Of a DNA stretch of 64,000 nucleotides, positions 24,291-36,044 are shown piece by piece. The translations under genes were made by a program, and so were the position numbers. The notes beneath the pieces are model-generated. The model saw only the letters and a list, made by a program, of their open reading frames with translations, did not search any database and was not told the origin of the DNA. Position 1 is the first letter of the stretch. Every line of letters begins with the position of its first letter. This DNA is from Zizania palustris (lineage: Eukaryota > Streptophyta > Magnoliopsida > Poales > Poaceae), in assembly GCA_019279435.1 (NCBI GenBank), contig JAAALK010000081.1, forward strand, positions 59,325,318-59,389,317. The letters run 5' to 3'.

Positions 24291-24310
24291 ATCTCCATCT
24301 TGCTGAGTGC
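24291..24310 (-). promoter_or_regulatory. Eroded polypurine tract of SIRE1
   Basis: Element strand CAAGATGGAGATTG next to the LTR corresponds to CATCAAGGGGGGGATTG in SIRE2 (62004-62020). The following GACAATGCACTCA-like sequence is shared. Second-strand priming site in the family. Confidence 0.65.
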
Positions 24311-25470
24311 ATTGACAACCAAATTCAACTTCAAGAAAATTTGAAAATTTTCAGCACACAAGTGACCATAAAAACTCAGAAAAGAGCTAAAACATGTCAC
24401 TTGATTAATGAATTTCAATCAACTTGAGTCATGAAAAACCATTGGCAATAAATCCTCCTTTTGGCAGTAAAAATTTTCTCCCCCTTTGAGCTTCATCACT
24501 TGTCCTCCCCCTTAGGTAGGCATACCAAATATTTTCTCCCCCTTTGGCAATGCAAGAATAAAGGAGCAGAAAATGCAAGGCTTCAAGATGATGAACAATA
24601 TGACAACATATAGTGCAAAAATATGCCAAATCAGATTACTAGGCTCAAATGCTCAACTCTAGTGAATATATTCCAGATTCAATGTGTGAGGCATGAATTT
24701 GTCAATTTGTGAAAAGAAAAATCATCGCCACTCAGACTAGTCGTCTTGACAAGTGAAAACAGGAACTGTAAAAGCTAAACAATATCTACCGAGGAAAGCA
24801 AGTCCAATTTTCATGGTGCATTTAGCAAGCTTGATTAGCAATTGATTTAGACTTTGTAATACTTTGATAGTGCCAGGGGTTATTTTCTCATCCACCTTAT
24901 GCTTTCCAACCATGCCAAGCCTAGGTCAAGATAGACCATCAGAAGCTTAAGACAATGATTTTGACAGACACTAAGTTATCCTAGTTCAGACCAAGGTGCT
25001 ATGGTAAGCAGTCTAGAATGAACTAGTGCGACAAGCAAACCCGCCTAGATCTTTTCATTTGTAGCACATAAATCATGGCTATTGATTTTTGTTGTGTAAT
25101 ATTTGTTGAACGATTTCATGAATAGCAATATAATTTTCAAGTTGCAATTGTGCATCCATAGAAAAGGGTTCTAGCTACTAGGCAAATAAAAGATAGCTAA
25201 AGCAGTTCTGTAGAACACATGCTGGACACAAGACTAAGCAGTGATCAAATTTAGAGTTTTATAAATTAAAGCATGCTCATTATGAAATTAGATATATTAA
25301 CTCTAGCTGAGAGTATGATGAAAAAGACAATCATGCAAAGGCATATAAAAGCAACTAAGTGTATCACCAAGTCATCATGAGGAAGCCTATGCAAGGTAAT
25401 TGAAATCATGCTCCCCTCACAAAATGCCATAATGATGACAAATACCAAGTTCCCCACGCAAGTAAGCAAA
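24311..25470 (-). other. SIRE1 3' untranslated region
   Basis: About 1.15 kb between RNase H and LTR with no gene. It contains two further purine tracts on the element strand (AAAGGGGGAGAA at about 24474-24486 and 24532-24544). It aligns with the plus-strand remnant S3 (40531-41417). No envelope-like ORF is visible. Confidence 0.7.
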
Positions 25471-26370
25471 TCAAGATGCATTAAGTGGTTTAGTAAAAAT
25501 GTCGGCAAGATAGTTCTGGGTATCAACATACTGAAGTTCAATATCACCCTTCTCATTGTGATATCTGAGAAAATGATATCTCACATCAATGTGTTTGGTT
25601 CTGGAATGGTGAACCGGGTTGTTTGCAATGCAAATAGCGCTAGTGTTATCATAAAACAATGGAACACCCTTATAATCTAACCCAAAATCCCGTAGAGTGG
25701 AAACCATCCACAAAATCTGTGAGCAACAGCTAGCTGCAGCAACATATTCGGCATCAGCCGTAGATTGCGCAACGCTAGACTATTTGCAAGAAGACCAGTA
25801 AATAATAGAAGTACCTAGAAAATGACAAGTACCAGAGGTACTCTTCCTATCAATTCGACACCCAACAAAATCCGCATCTAAATAACCACGAATACACAAA
25901 GAGGAAGATGAAGAATACCAAATGCCAACTTCGACGGTATGCTTGAGATACCTGAGAATTCACTTTACCACTTGGCGGTGCGAGGCTCGTGGCGAAGCCT
26001 GAAAACAAGCGCATAGACACATGGCGAAGTGTATGTCCAGCCTCGTAGCAGTTTAGTAGAGGAGAGAGCTGATCATGCTTCAGAACTCCTTCTGATCTAC
26101 GGCTTCTCCATCCTCATCAGGGTCCAAAGCTACAGATGTAGCCATTTGAGTGGCGAGGGGCTTCACATCAGCCGTGTCGAACTTCTTGAGTAGGTCCTTG
26201 GTGTATTTCATTTGGTGGACGATGGTACCTTGTTTGCTTTGCTTGATTTGCAAACCAAGGAAAAACGCGAGTTCGCCCATCATGGACTTCTAACATTCCC
26301 TGCTCATGGCATCTGCAAACTCGGCAACCAAAGCATGAGAAGATCCACCAAAGATGATATCATCAACGTA
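25471..26370 (-). pseudogene. SIRE1 RNase H and RT C-terminal part
   Basis: 26283-26080 is the RT thumb/connection (FFLGLQIKQSKQGTIVHQ, KYTKDLLKKF). A frame-disrupted stretch follows. 25713-25471 is the end of copia RNase H (TKHIDVRYHFLR, LADIFTKPLN). The DNA around 25720-25800 still shows the STADAEYVAAASCC motif in a broken frame. YVDDIIFGG, the RT active site, lies at about 26345-26371, just after a stop. Confidence 0.88.
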
Positions 26371-26373
26371 ACT

Positions 26374-27843
26374 CTAAACTAGAAGGAAATCTTTGCCATG
26401 CTTGAGAGTGAACAAGGTTTTATCGATAGATCCGATCAAATACACTCGCTCAAGCTGAAAAGACTTAAGTCTGTCATACCATGCCCGAGGAGCCTGCTTG
26501 AGTCCATAAAGAGCCTTATGAAGTTTAAGGACTTTATGTGGGTATTTGGGGTTTTCAAAACCAGGGGGTTGTTGTACATAAACATCTTCGCCTATGAAGC
26601 AATTAAGAAAAGCACTTTTAACATCCATTTGGTAAAGTTTGAAACCTCGGGATGCCACAAATGCAAGTAAAATTCTAATTGCCACGAGACGAGCAACAGG
26701 TGCAAAAGTTTCAGTAAAATCAATCCCTTCTAATTGAGAATAACCCTGAGCCACAAGTCTAGCTTTGTTTCTAACTACAGACCCATCCTCCCCTTGTCTG
26801 TTTTTGAAAATCCATTTAGTTCCAATAAAATGAACATTTGGTGGAGGATCTACAATAGACCAGACTTGGTTTCTCTCAAAATTTTCAAGTTCCTCATGCA
26901 TGTCATTGATCCAACTAGAATCAAAAAGTGCAGAGTCTATGGGCTCAAAAGAAGCAACAAAAGCGGAGTCAATGAAATGAGCATGAGAACGTGTTACCCT
27001 TTGATCAATCTCACCAATAATCTGCTCGAGAGGGTGCATCCTTTGAATGTGATGAGGATCCTCGTGGCAGGATGCAGTCTCCCCCTCAACTTGTGCCGGT
27101 GAATGGTCAAAGATGACCAATGTCAAGGTTGTAGCTTCAAGGCCTCTTGCCGAAGTGATTGAAGCGGGGTCAGCTTTAGGGGTCGATGTTGAGGGTAGTA
27201 GTGGTTCATCCTCGAAATCTTTGGGATCTTCATCTTCAAAGATGCTCTGCTCCATATCATATTCATTGGCATGTTCAAAAGAAGAGCTAACACAACGGTT
27301 TGATTCATCAAAAGTCACATCACAAGACTCGATGACAGTGTTAGTTGCCAAATTGAACACACAATAAGAATGACTATGAGTAGTATAACCCAAGAAAATT
27401 CCGTCAGATGAGCACGACTCAAATTTGTCCAAATTTCCACGTTTTAGGATAAAGCATCGACGGCAAAATACTCGAAGATGAGTAACTTTGGGTTGTCTCC
27501 CAAAACACAACTCATAGGAAGTCAAGTTCAAAATTGAGCGCAAGAAAATTTGGTTTGAGATGTAGCAAGAAGTGTTCATGACCTCAGCCCAGAATTTTAT
27601 AGGAATCATGTGCTCATCGAGCATCATCCTAGCTATCTCAACCAAAGTACGGTTCATTATCTCAACAACACAGTTTTGTTGAGGAACCCGCGGAGCAGAG
27701 AATTGATGTTCTATGTCACGCTCCATGCAAAAGTCAACAAAGAGACTATTCTTGAACTCAGTGCCATTATCACTTCGAATGAATTTCAATGAACTAGGGA
27801 GTTCAGTAAAAGTCTCAAAGCCAAACTCCGAAAGTGTGAACAC
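26374..27843 (-). pseudogene. SIRE1 integrase and reverse transcriptase
   Basis: 489-codon open stretch. The integrase core has the second Asp in IRSDNGTEF and the Glu region in QQNCVVEIMN, where the usual GVVERKN is altered. It is followed by the integrase C-terminus, an acidic linker, and RT (WIFKNRQGEDG, RNKARLVAQG, YQMDVKSAFLN, LYGLKQAPRAWY). It ends at a TAG two codons before the YVDD active site. The truncation removes the catalytic Asp pair, so the product would be inactive. Confidence 0.92.
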
Positions 27844-27998
27844 ACTTTAACCTTGCTAGCTAGAAAGAATACCCAAGAGTAGCGAGAGAAATCATCGACA
27901 ATGACTAACACATACCACTTGTCGCCTAAAGAACTAACCCAAGAAAGACCTACAATATCCATATGGAGACGTTCTCTGGGTTGTTCAGTCATCACCAT
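27786..27998 (-). pseudogene. SIRE1 integrase N-terminal core
   Basis: Carries the first catalytic Asp (HMDIVGLSW) and VDDFSRYSWVFF. A frameshift near 27845 separates it from the next stretch. Confidence 0.88.
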
Positions 27999-28087
27999 GC
28001 AGTGATTGGTGAGTGTGAAGCGGCAATCATTTTTCCATGTCGACGGGGAACACCAACTAAATTCTTCTCAAATTTCAGCTTGGGCAA

Positions 28088-28610
28088 TCATCGGATCAGT
28101 CCTATGGAACTTAGTCGAGTGAGCAATTCAAAGCTCATATGCCCTAGTCTCCTATGCCATTTCCAAAACTCAGAAGTCGAATGTGCAACAAGGCAGTGAG
28201 AAGAACCAGATGACTCAGAAAAATCAGCTCCAAAGACTCTCCCAACTCTAAAGATCTTACAGACCACAGCGCCATCAGAATTGAATACTTGCGAAGTATC
28301 GCGATGAAATCGCACTTCGAAGCACTCATCAAGCAACTAGGATACAAAAAGCAAATTATATCCCAAGTTTTCAACCAAAGCAGTATCTTTGAGACTGAAA
28401 TTTGAGTTGATTCTTACCACACCTTTACCTTTCACTCCACTCCTTCGATTGTTGCCGAAGGTGATTTATTCCTTTTGCTTGGTTGTGGTGAGGCTGGAGA
28501 ACCATGCTACATTACCGGTCATATGGCGCGAACAACCGGAGTCCATGATCCACGTGCCCTCCAAGCGTCTGTCTGATGCCTACACAAAACGTGAAAACCT
28601 CGATCGCTTA
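28088..28610 (-). pseudogene. SIRE1 protease and gag-pre-integrase domain
   Basis: The minus strand encodes WIMDSGCSRHMTG, the copia aspartic protease motif with its Asp-Ser-Gly codons at 28535-28543. After a few broken codons 28336-28088 gives the gag-pre-integrase zinc region (FWKWHRRLGHMSFELL). Stops separate the pieces. Confidence 0.85.
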
Positions 28611-28882
28611 GATCTGGGGTGAGTGAAAACATGATGAGACATCCAGCACTGAGTGATCTGAGCAGTAGGCACAGTAAAAATAGATTGTCTACGCATAGGA
28701 AAAATAGAATGATACAAAGTGTGAGGTCTATCTACATGATGTGACCCAAATGCATGACGAAGTCTCCCAAGCTGTCGACGCATAAAACCACTAACACGAG
28801 GTGTAGCACCATATGAAACAGGGTGAACACTACGAGGGGCAAAGCCTCCGTGAGAAGATTGAGTAGCCTCATAAACAGGACA

Positions 28883-30312
28883 TCAGTAAAACTCAGACTC
28901 ATGCATACCTAGAGATGGGTAGTGCATGTCCTGGAATCTCAACGCTTGAGAACGTCGCTCATCCTTGATGTGACGATAGCAAAACCCAACCAAATGAACT
29001 GTCGAGTGACAGTAAGAACAATGAAACACTCTCCTAGGGGAACTATTATGGGTCATAGGAGCAATCTTCACAGGCTCCTTAGGTTTTATTGGAGGGTTCT
29101 TCTTGGGAAGAATTTTTTTGGCAGGAGGGGTGGTTTTCTTTGGAGTTTGGGTAGGCTGTTTGGCTTATGGAGTGTCTAACTGGGCTCTTTCTTTCTCTAA
29201 GGTAGTGGGCGTGGTAAAAACAAATTTGTTCTCACTATCTAAAGGAACCCTCTCAAAACCCAATTCTAGAGCTAACTCTGCCCTGTCAGCACACATCTTG
29301 GTCTTGGCCAAGAGCAAATCCATCATACCCTTTCCCTTAGTGCATTTGTTAACCACATAAAGAAGATATTCATTTTTAGTCATAAGGTTTTCAGCTTGCC
29401 CTCTAGCAAAACTGAGTTGGTCCTTAAGGATAATGCAGGTTGGATAGAGAGGATGCACATCCTTAGAACACTCAGCACTCTCCAATCTAGCCTATAATTC
29501 CTTAACATGCTTGTCTCTCAAATTTATGCTATCAATGAATAAAGAATAGTTGGAACGAGCATCAGAGGAAATAGGTCTAGATTCCACTACCAAAAGCTGC
29601 TTCTGTGCAATCTCAAGCTCATCAACAGTTTGAGCATGCACAGAACGCAACTGAGCAAGCTCACCCATGACAATAGTACAAGATTAACATTCAACATCAT
29701 CAATTTTAGACTTAAGAATGGCATAATCAATAGAAACAGATTCTAGCGTAAGTCTAAGGTCTTTTCTATCTCTAGCAGCCTAAACAAGTAATCTATCTTG
29801 ACCAAGAACTACTTCATTTAGTTAATCTATTTTAATTGAGAGCTGGTCATAGGATAGAGGTACCTCAGATGAGTCAAGCTCATCGCCGCTGTGACTGCTA
29901 TCGGCCATGAAGCAAAGGCCGGTGAAATCCCTTGCCTTCTTCTCCCTCTTCTCCTCCTTTCTTGGGGACTCTTCCTCCTCATCAGAGCTCGACTCCTCAG
30001 TTGAGGAAGTGTCGATGTCGCTGAGTGCAACAACAAATGCTCTGGAAGCGGCCTTGGCTACCCTCTTATCCACTTTGTCGCGCTTACCATTCACAAATGG
30101 TTTTCTCTCCTTGTGGTGTTTAGGGCGCTCACTCTCATCTCTTATTTTGAGCTTAGGACAATTGGCCTTGATGTGAAAGTGTCACCGCACTAAAAACAAC
30201 CACTAAAGCCACTTCTCCTCTGATCCCGTTTGTCATTGTGAAAACGGGTGAACCTTCTAGCAATTAGAGCAAGCTCTTCATCATCCAGAGTATCCACCTG
30301 CTCCTTAGTGAT
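28883..30312 (-). pseudogene. SIRE1 gag C-terminal part
   Basis: Pieces in order: 30240-30160 zinc knuckle with a stop (GFSGCF-stop-CGD), then 30094-29822 acidic serine-rich block (SSTEESSSDEEEESPRKEEK) and CFMA motif. A coiled-coil-like stretch follows, with 29485-29165 (CIILKDQLSFARGQAENL, ELGFERVPLD). 29071-28883 has a second zinc knuckle-like CSYCHSTVHLVGFCYRH. This long, two-knuckle gag is typical of SIRE elements. Confidence 0.83.
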
Positions 30313-31236
30313 TGATGAGGACATCACTGCCATTGATACAACCACAACAGCAGCCAACACTTCACTGCTTACACCTAAGCAAGGACCAATGACACGCGCC
30401 CGTGCACGTGAACTTAATTATCCGGTGAACTCGTTCCTAGCTGTTCAAGTTAATTATTTTTCCAATGGGGTACTATTAAAGCCTTGTGATGACTTTATTA
30501 TCCTTAAGTGCTTAGGAATTGAACCAGCTAGGAGTGGAGAAGGCAACAATGCAATAAGTACTCGTACTCCCGAAGGGACTCTTGTAACTGCAGAAATCCA
30601 AGATTAAATGGAGCATATCTTTTAACTCCCAAGGTTGTTTAATGCAAATAAGTACTTGTTGGAAAGGTCTCTTTGTCTGCTTTCCAACGGATCAAGAATC
30701 AATGGCAGAGGATAGACGAAACGTCCAGAAACCGCCGAAGAACACTCGGGACTCCTGAGTTTCTAGTTTTTCCTTTAAAAGCAAGTGGTAGCCACAAAAG
30801 AACTCGGGTTTTGTTTGATGTAAGTTAGCTGCTGCTACTTCCTTGTAACGCGCTTGTCGGCTAGACCGCCCGATTACTTGAATCAAAACTCCAACTTCTA
30901 TCACATCTATGAGTGTTTGCTTGTCATCTTGTTCTTGCTTGTTCATCGATTGCTTGCAGGTTCAAGGTTGTTCTTGGCACGGCAAGAGCAGCAACAATCG
31001 GACTCGGTGTAACTATCGCTAAGGCGCAGCATCCTTGTGGTTGTTGTAGTCGGGTAGCACAACGTCGATCTCCACCCCCAAATCGTAGTTATCAGGAGAC
31101 GGTGTACCTGTCGCTCAAGGCGCCACACCATCTTGGTTGTGGTAGTCGGGCAGCCAACGTCGGCTTCCACCAAATTCACCACATCCTCCATCTCTCATCG
31201 AACGATCGGGATCCCCCGTACCCGTCGGGTCTATTA
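30313..31236 (+). mobile_element. Tekay-like solo LTR K
   Basis: 924-bp insert in SIRE1 gag flanked by a perfect 5-bp duplication GTGAT (30308-30312 and 31237-31241). It begins TGATGAGGACATC and ends GTCTATTA, so its 3' end is TA rather than CA. Its first 290 bases translate as a gypsy pol tail (DEDITAID, then GPMTRARARELNYPVNSF, stop at about 30607), as in LTRs that overlap pol. The solo state implies LTR-LTR recombination. Confidence 0.85.
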
Positions 31237-31631
31237 GTGATAGAGACCAAGGAGGACAAGGCAAAACCGCTAGCAAGAACACAAGTACCTGATGTTCTTG
31301 GTTCTGTAGTGGTGCCACGGCTAGAGCCAGAAACTTGTGCCAATAGTGGTGGCAAAGAGTTTTTGTGCACTGCATGAGATGCCTTGGTAATCTCTGTGGA
31401 CTTCAGCTTACTGAAGAGCTCATCACAGGTCAATGTGTCATAACCTGTAGACTCCTCAATGTTGGATATCTTCACTTCCCATATGCTACGATCAAGAGCA
31501 TAGAAAAGCTTGATAGCCTTATCATGGTCATTGTAAGCAAGTGTTCCGTTGGACCGCAAGTTACTCACTATAATGGGCCAAGGACGATACCTCTCATATC
31601 GGCCTTTCCACACTTTCAAGTCATTTGACAC
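31237..31631 (-). pseudogene. SIRE1 gag N-proximal part
   Basis: Resumes after K: KLFYALDRSIWEVKI, STGYDTLTCDELFSKLKST and ALSSLVSIT, the hallmark SIRE gag stretch. The latter should join SITKEQVDTLDD on the other side of K. The ORF as printed runs on at its C-terminus into K, and its first 15-18 codons (right of about 31578) belong to element C. Confidence 0.85.
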
Positions 31632-31639
31632 ACGGGAAA

Positions 31640-32961
31640 TACTTTTTCAAGTACATGACATTCAAAGCTCTTCAAAACTGCTCTCCCTGTAGGGATTCTA
31701 GCACATATGCATTACTTGGAGCGATTTCGGCTATTTCGAAAGGGCCTTCCCAATTAGGTGACCACTTACCAAATTTGGGGCTCTTACTGCCACAGGGCAA
31801 AATCGTCTTCCAGACCAAGTCATCTACTTGAAACAATTTTGGTTTAACCTTTTTATTGTAGGCTCTAGCTACTCTCCTTTTATCTATCTCTATAGCCTCT
31901 AAAGCCCTTAGCCTCTTATCGGTGACTTCTTCTAAATTATCCTTTCAAAGAGTCTTATATTCATTGACCGATAATCCATCTTGCTTTAGAACTCTTAAAG
32001 AGCCAAGATCTACTTTTACATGTAGAACATCTTCTTGTCCATACACTAGGTCATATGGACTAACGTTGGTAGCATCGTGCTTCGTGATTCTACAAGCCCA
32101 TAGTGCCTCATAAAGCACTTCATGCAACCTATTAGGGAACTCTTCGATTTTCCTCTTAACGAGCTTAATCACAATTTTATTACTAGACTCAGCCTGATCA
32201 TTGTCCTGAGCATAAGAGTTTACCAACTTAATACCATAAAATTCGGCAAAGTCACTCACTTCCTTCGAAACAAATGAACTACCTTGATCTATAGTGCAGG
32301 TTTGGGGAATACCGAATCTATGTATGGTGTGCTTCAATATAAAATGAATTACCTCATTGTGAGTCATATTTTTGAGAGGCACGACTTCGGTCCATTTGGT
32401 GAAGTAGTCCATCGCTATCAACACGAACCGATGCCCTTTTGAAGAAGGAGGATGAATCTGGCCGATGAAGTCTAAACCCCATCCTCAGAACGGCCATGGA
32501 TTGATAATAGGGTTAAGTAATGAAGCAGGAGCTAGCTGAATATTGCCAAACTTTTGATATGCCTCACACCCTCTATAGTATCTAAAACAATCTTTAATCG
32601 TAGTCGTCCAGTAGAAACCTGCTCTTTTGAGCATCCAACTCATTTTCTAGGCCAACTAATGAGTGCCACAAAGCCCTTCATGGACTTCTCCCATAGCTAC
32701 TTGGTATTGTTCATTGTCTAAACACTTTAAAAGTACTCCATCAATAGTTCGGCGATATAGTACATCATCTAGCAACACAAATTTAAACGCTTGTCGCCGA
32801 ACTTTTCGATCAACCCTTTGACTAGGATTTCTCAAATACTTGACGATTGGAATTCTCCAATCACCCTTAAGGACCTCCGGAGGGTTTGTTGACTCCTTTC
32901 CTAGAGTGATGTCCAAACTATTAACTTCGGAGTGCCCCCAGGCCTTTCCCACTTCTACCAA
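31640..32961 (-). pseudogene. C integrase
   Basis: 32961-32656 holds the N-terminal linker and first part of the HHCC zinc domain (EVHEGLCGTH). A frameshift and stop follow. 32424-31945 is the core: first Asp AMDYFTKW, second TIDQGSSFV, Glu in DQAESSNK. Its C-terminus continues to about 31690 out of frame. Spacing of the three catalytic residues looks normal. Confidence 0.88.
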
Positions 32962-33199
32962 AGTCTGACTAGATCGGCCATGCGGAGCCTATTAGGCCGG
33001 ATCCTTCCTCCAGAGGGTTCTGGTTCCCGAAGACCTTCGTTGTCCAGCGGGCTTCGGTGCAAGTGCTCCAGTGTGCAAGACCCTTCGGTGGACGAAGTGT
33101 TCTAGCCTGAGGGCTCTAGCGCGTGGCACTCTACGGTGGCCGGAGGGATCTGACCTGGAGGGTTCAACAGACCTCGCGCCTGCCTGAAGTTTCTAGCTT

Positions 33200-33996
33200 C
33201 GGCAGTGAGACCAAGCATCGGCCTTTCCTATACCAAAAATTTACCTCTCCTGACTTCATAGCCATACGCTTGCTAAGCCAAATCATTTGCAATGGAATTG
33301 GCTTCTCTTGACACGTGAGAAATTTTGAAGTCGTCAAAAGTAGCAACTATGTCTAAACATTTATCCAAGTAACTATTTAGCAAGCCATTAAAACATCGAG
33401 CACTCTTAGCTACTTATTGTACTACTAACAGAGAATCACCATATGCATGTCCATGTTTAGCACCTATAGATTCTAGCAATTCAAGTCCTAGCAATAGAGC
33501 CTCATATTCAGCTTGGTTATTAGTAGAGGGAAATTCTAAATGGGCCGAGGTCTCAAAGCGCATTCCATTAGGAGATATGAGGTCCACTCCAATACCTTGG
33601 CCATTCTTGTAAGCTGAACCATCAAAATAAAGTGTCCATGGTACTACCTCAAGTATAACAATATCGTCACCCCAATTGACGTTCACGTGGTGATCAACTA
33701 TAAAATTAGCAACAATTTGGCCTTTCATGGCTGTTAGAGGTTCATAGGCCAAAATCATACTCAATCAAAGCATAAGCCTACTTTCCAATTCTTCCACTTA
33801 GAATCGTATTTTGCAACATGTATTTGATAACATCGGTTTGGCAAGCGACAATACATGTAATAGGGAAAAGATAGTGACGTAGTTTGGTACATGCGTAATA
33901 AAGTGATAAACATAAACGCTCCACAAACACGTACCTAGTTTCGACATCCAGCAGGCGACGACTCAAGAATGTGATGATGTACTCTCTTCCCTCCAC
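33200..33996 (-). pseudogene. C RNase H region (two domains)
   Basis: 33996-33778: end of the first RNase H/connection (RYVFVERLCLSLYYACTK). 33764-33414: Tat-type second RNase H with FDGSAYKNGQG, NQAEYEALL and AYGDSLLVVQ, giving Asp, Glu and Asp of the active site. It ends at a stop; the rest (33346-33200) is out of frame. 32962-33199 is a linker without a recognised domain. Confidence 0.87.
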
Positions 33997-33999
33997 CTC

Positions 34000-34929
34000 C
34001 TAGGTTAGCACGGCTCCTATCACTCTATCTTTACCGGTGATGTACAGCTGAAATGGAATTTCTGCTTTTGGCTCTCTCACCACGGGTGGTGATGACAAGC
34101 ACTCTTTAATATTTTCAAAGGCATTTTGCTGACTTGCCCCCCAAGTGAACTCGGCTTCATTCTTTAGCCGGAGTATAGAGACAAAGGCATCAATCTTGCC
34201 AGATAAGTTAAATATGAAGCGACACAAATAATTCATCTTGCCTAGCAAATTTTGCACATATTTCTTGCATGTCAGTGCTGCAAAGTTTCTAATCTTCTCA
34301 ATCCTCTTAGGATCAATTTCTATACCTCTTTCATGAATCATGAATACTAAGAACTTGCTCGCCAACATGCCAAAAGCACATTTGAGCGGGTTCATTTTCA
34401 AACCATATTGTCACATCCTATGAAAAGCAACTTTCAAATCGGCTAAGTGGTTTCCCACAGCGTCCGATTTGACCACAACATCATCTATGTATACTTCTAG
34501 CATAACTCCTAGCAAGTCATGAAAGATCAAGTTCATAGCACGTTGATATGTAGCGCCAGCATTTTTCAAATCAAAAGTCATAACGACCCACTTGAACAAG
34601 CTGACAAAACTAGGGCATCGAAAGGATGTCTTGTAGACGTCCTCTTCGGCCATAAAAATTTGATTATAACCAGTGTTGCCAACAAGAAAACATAGTACCT
34701 TGTGTCCTGAAGCATCATTTATTAGAATGTCGGCTATTGGCATGGGATACTCGTCCTTTGGAGTGGCCTTGTTTAGATCCCTGAAATCAATACAAAATCG
34801 TATTTTGTCGCTCCGCTTATTTTCTACAGGCACGATGTTAGCGACCCATTCAGCATACCTGCATGGCCTAATAAACTCAGCCTCGAGTAATTGCTCTACC
34901 TCTTCTTTAACCCGGTCATAGACAACCAA
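34000..34929 (-). pseudogene. C reverse transcriptase
   Basis: 34929-34411: FCIDFRDLNKATPKDEYP, FLVGNTGYNQIF, MTFDLKNAGATYQRAMN, YIDDVVVKSD. A stop separates 34401-34000 (LKCAFGMLASKFL, connection TWGASQQNAF). Best preserved RT of the tRNA-Arg Tat group in the window. Confidence 0.92.
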
Positions 34930-34947
34930 ATTAAAGCGATGCGGTGG

Positions 34948-35887
34948 CTACTTATAAGGACTAAATCTGTGTTTAATAGGTAATCGATGCTCCACAAGCT
35001 CGCGGCTTAATCCAGGCATCTCACTATATTCCCATGCGAAACAATCGACGTACGACCGAAGCAAGTTTATTACTTCGGTCTTCTCATCAGCCTGTAAATG
35101 TTGGTTTACAATAGTCGGCCTTGGGATGCTACCATCGCCTATGTTGATTTCTTCTAAATGATCGGCTGACACAAAACCATATCCTAACTTTTCTACTTCG
35201 CTAAAGTCTTCGATGGCCTTGGCAATACCATCTCTAGAACACCGATATTGCTCTACATGAGACTTTAGCCAATCTAGATTACTTTTGCTAGACATAACTA
35301 CTAATTTAGAAATAGCCATGCTACACCAGCTGGCTTTACAAACACTGGTACGAAACGTCCTCTGGACACGCTAATGAAATCGTAATCTGAAAGATCCCTA
35401 CCCGATAGACATTCTACTTTGTTGTGGATGGCATCAATAGACACATCGACCAATGCTACTTGGGCTGAAGTGTCTGCTGGTATGACCTCGACCTCAGGCA
35501 TTGGTGCAAAGTGGAAGGAATACAACAATTTGCATGAATCCAATCACGCCCGAGCAGTATGCGGTAGTTACCTTGCACATCAACAAAGAAGAATGTTGTC
35601 GGCAACATCTTGTTGCCTACTGTTAACTCCATGGAGATTATGCATTTGGCCTCAGAACTCTCACCATTGAAGCCATTGATCATTAGGTTAGTTTTCTTCA
35701 AGTTCTCCATGTCCCTGCCAAGTCTCTTCAATAGCGAGTAAGGCATTAGGTTAACAGTGCCACCACTATCAACAAGCATCCTGGAGATCGGTTTCCCATC
35801 AATGTGACCTCTGACGTAGATAGGCTTTAGATGGCGAGCGGTATCCTCGGGTTTCTCAAAGATAGCATTGCGCGAGCCGAGGTTCAA
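34948..35887 (-). pseudogene. C aspartic protease and RT linker
   Basis: 35887-35456 contains a retropepsin-like fold: MLVDSGGTVNLMPY (catalytic DSG), hydrophobic flap region and LLGRDWIHAN near the end. 35543-34948, after a frame change, carries the linker to RT (LVDVSIDAI, CFAWEYSEMPGLSREL). Confidence 0.87.
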
Positions 35888-36044
35888 CTAAGCGACCTCG
35901 GCCTCGTCCTATGGTAGGGTGAACTTGGCAGGTAGCATGATGATGTTGATGTCCATCGCCTGAGGTGTGGGTCCTTTAGAGACGGGCGAGTAGTCATCGT
36001 CGAGCACGTCGTCATCGTCGTCGCTTGGACTAGGAGCCAGGTTG

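Larger units (their letters stand above)
22319..31578 (-). mobile_element. SIRE/Maximus copia element SIRE1 (3' part)
   Basis: Minus-strand Ty1/copia element: 3' LTR, 3' untranslated region, pol (RNase H, RT, integrase, protease) and most of gag. Copia order (integrase before RT) is clear. Its 5' end is missing: at about 31578 gag passes directly into the interior of element C with no LTR between. It is inserted in H gag; left flanking 5 bp GAATA (22314-22318). A solo LTR K interrupts gag. Confidence 0.9.

Noticed and set aside
24290..25470. Envelope-like ORF expected after pol in some SIRE elements
   Set aside because: No long ORF, signal peptide or membrane segment with a consistent frame; the same region in S3 is also noncoding.
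30248..30607. 119-codon plus-strand ORF as a separate gene
   Set aside because: Its start is in antisense SIRE1 gag and its body is the pol tail inside solo LTR K.
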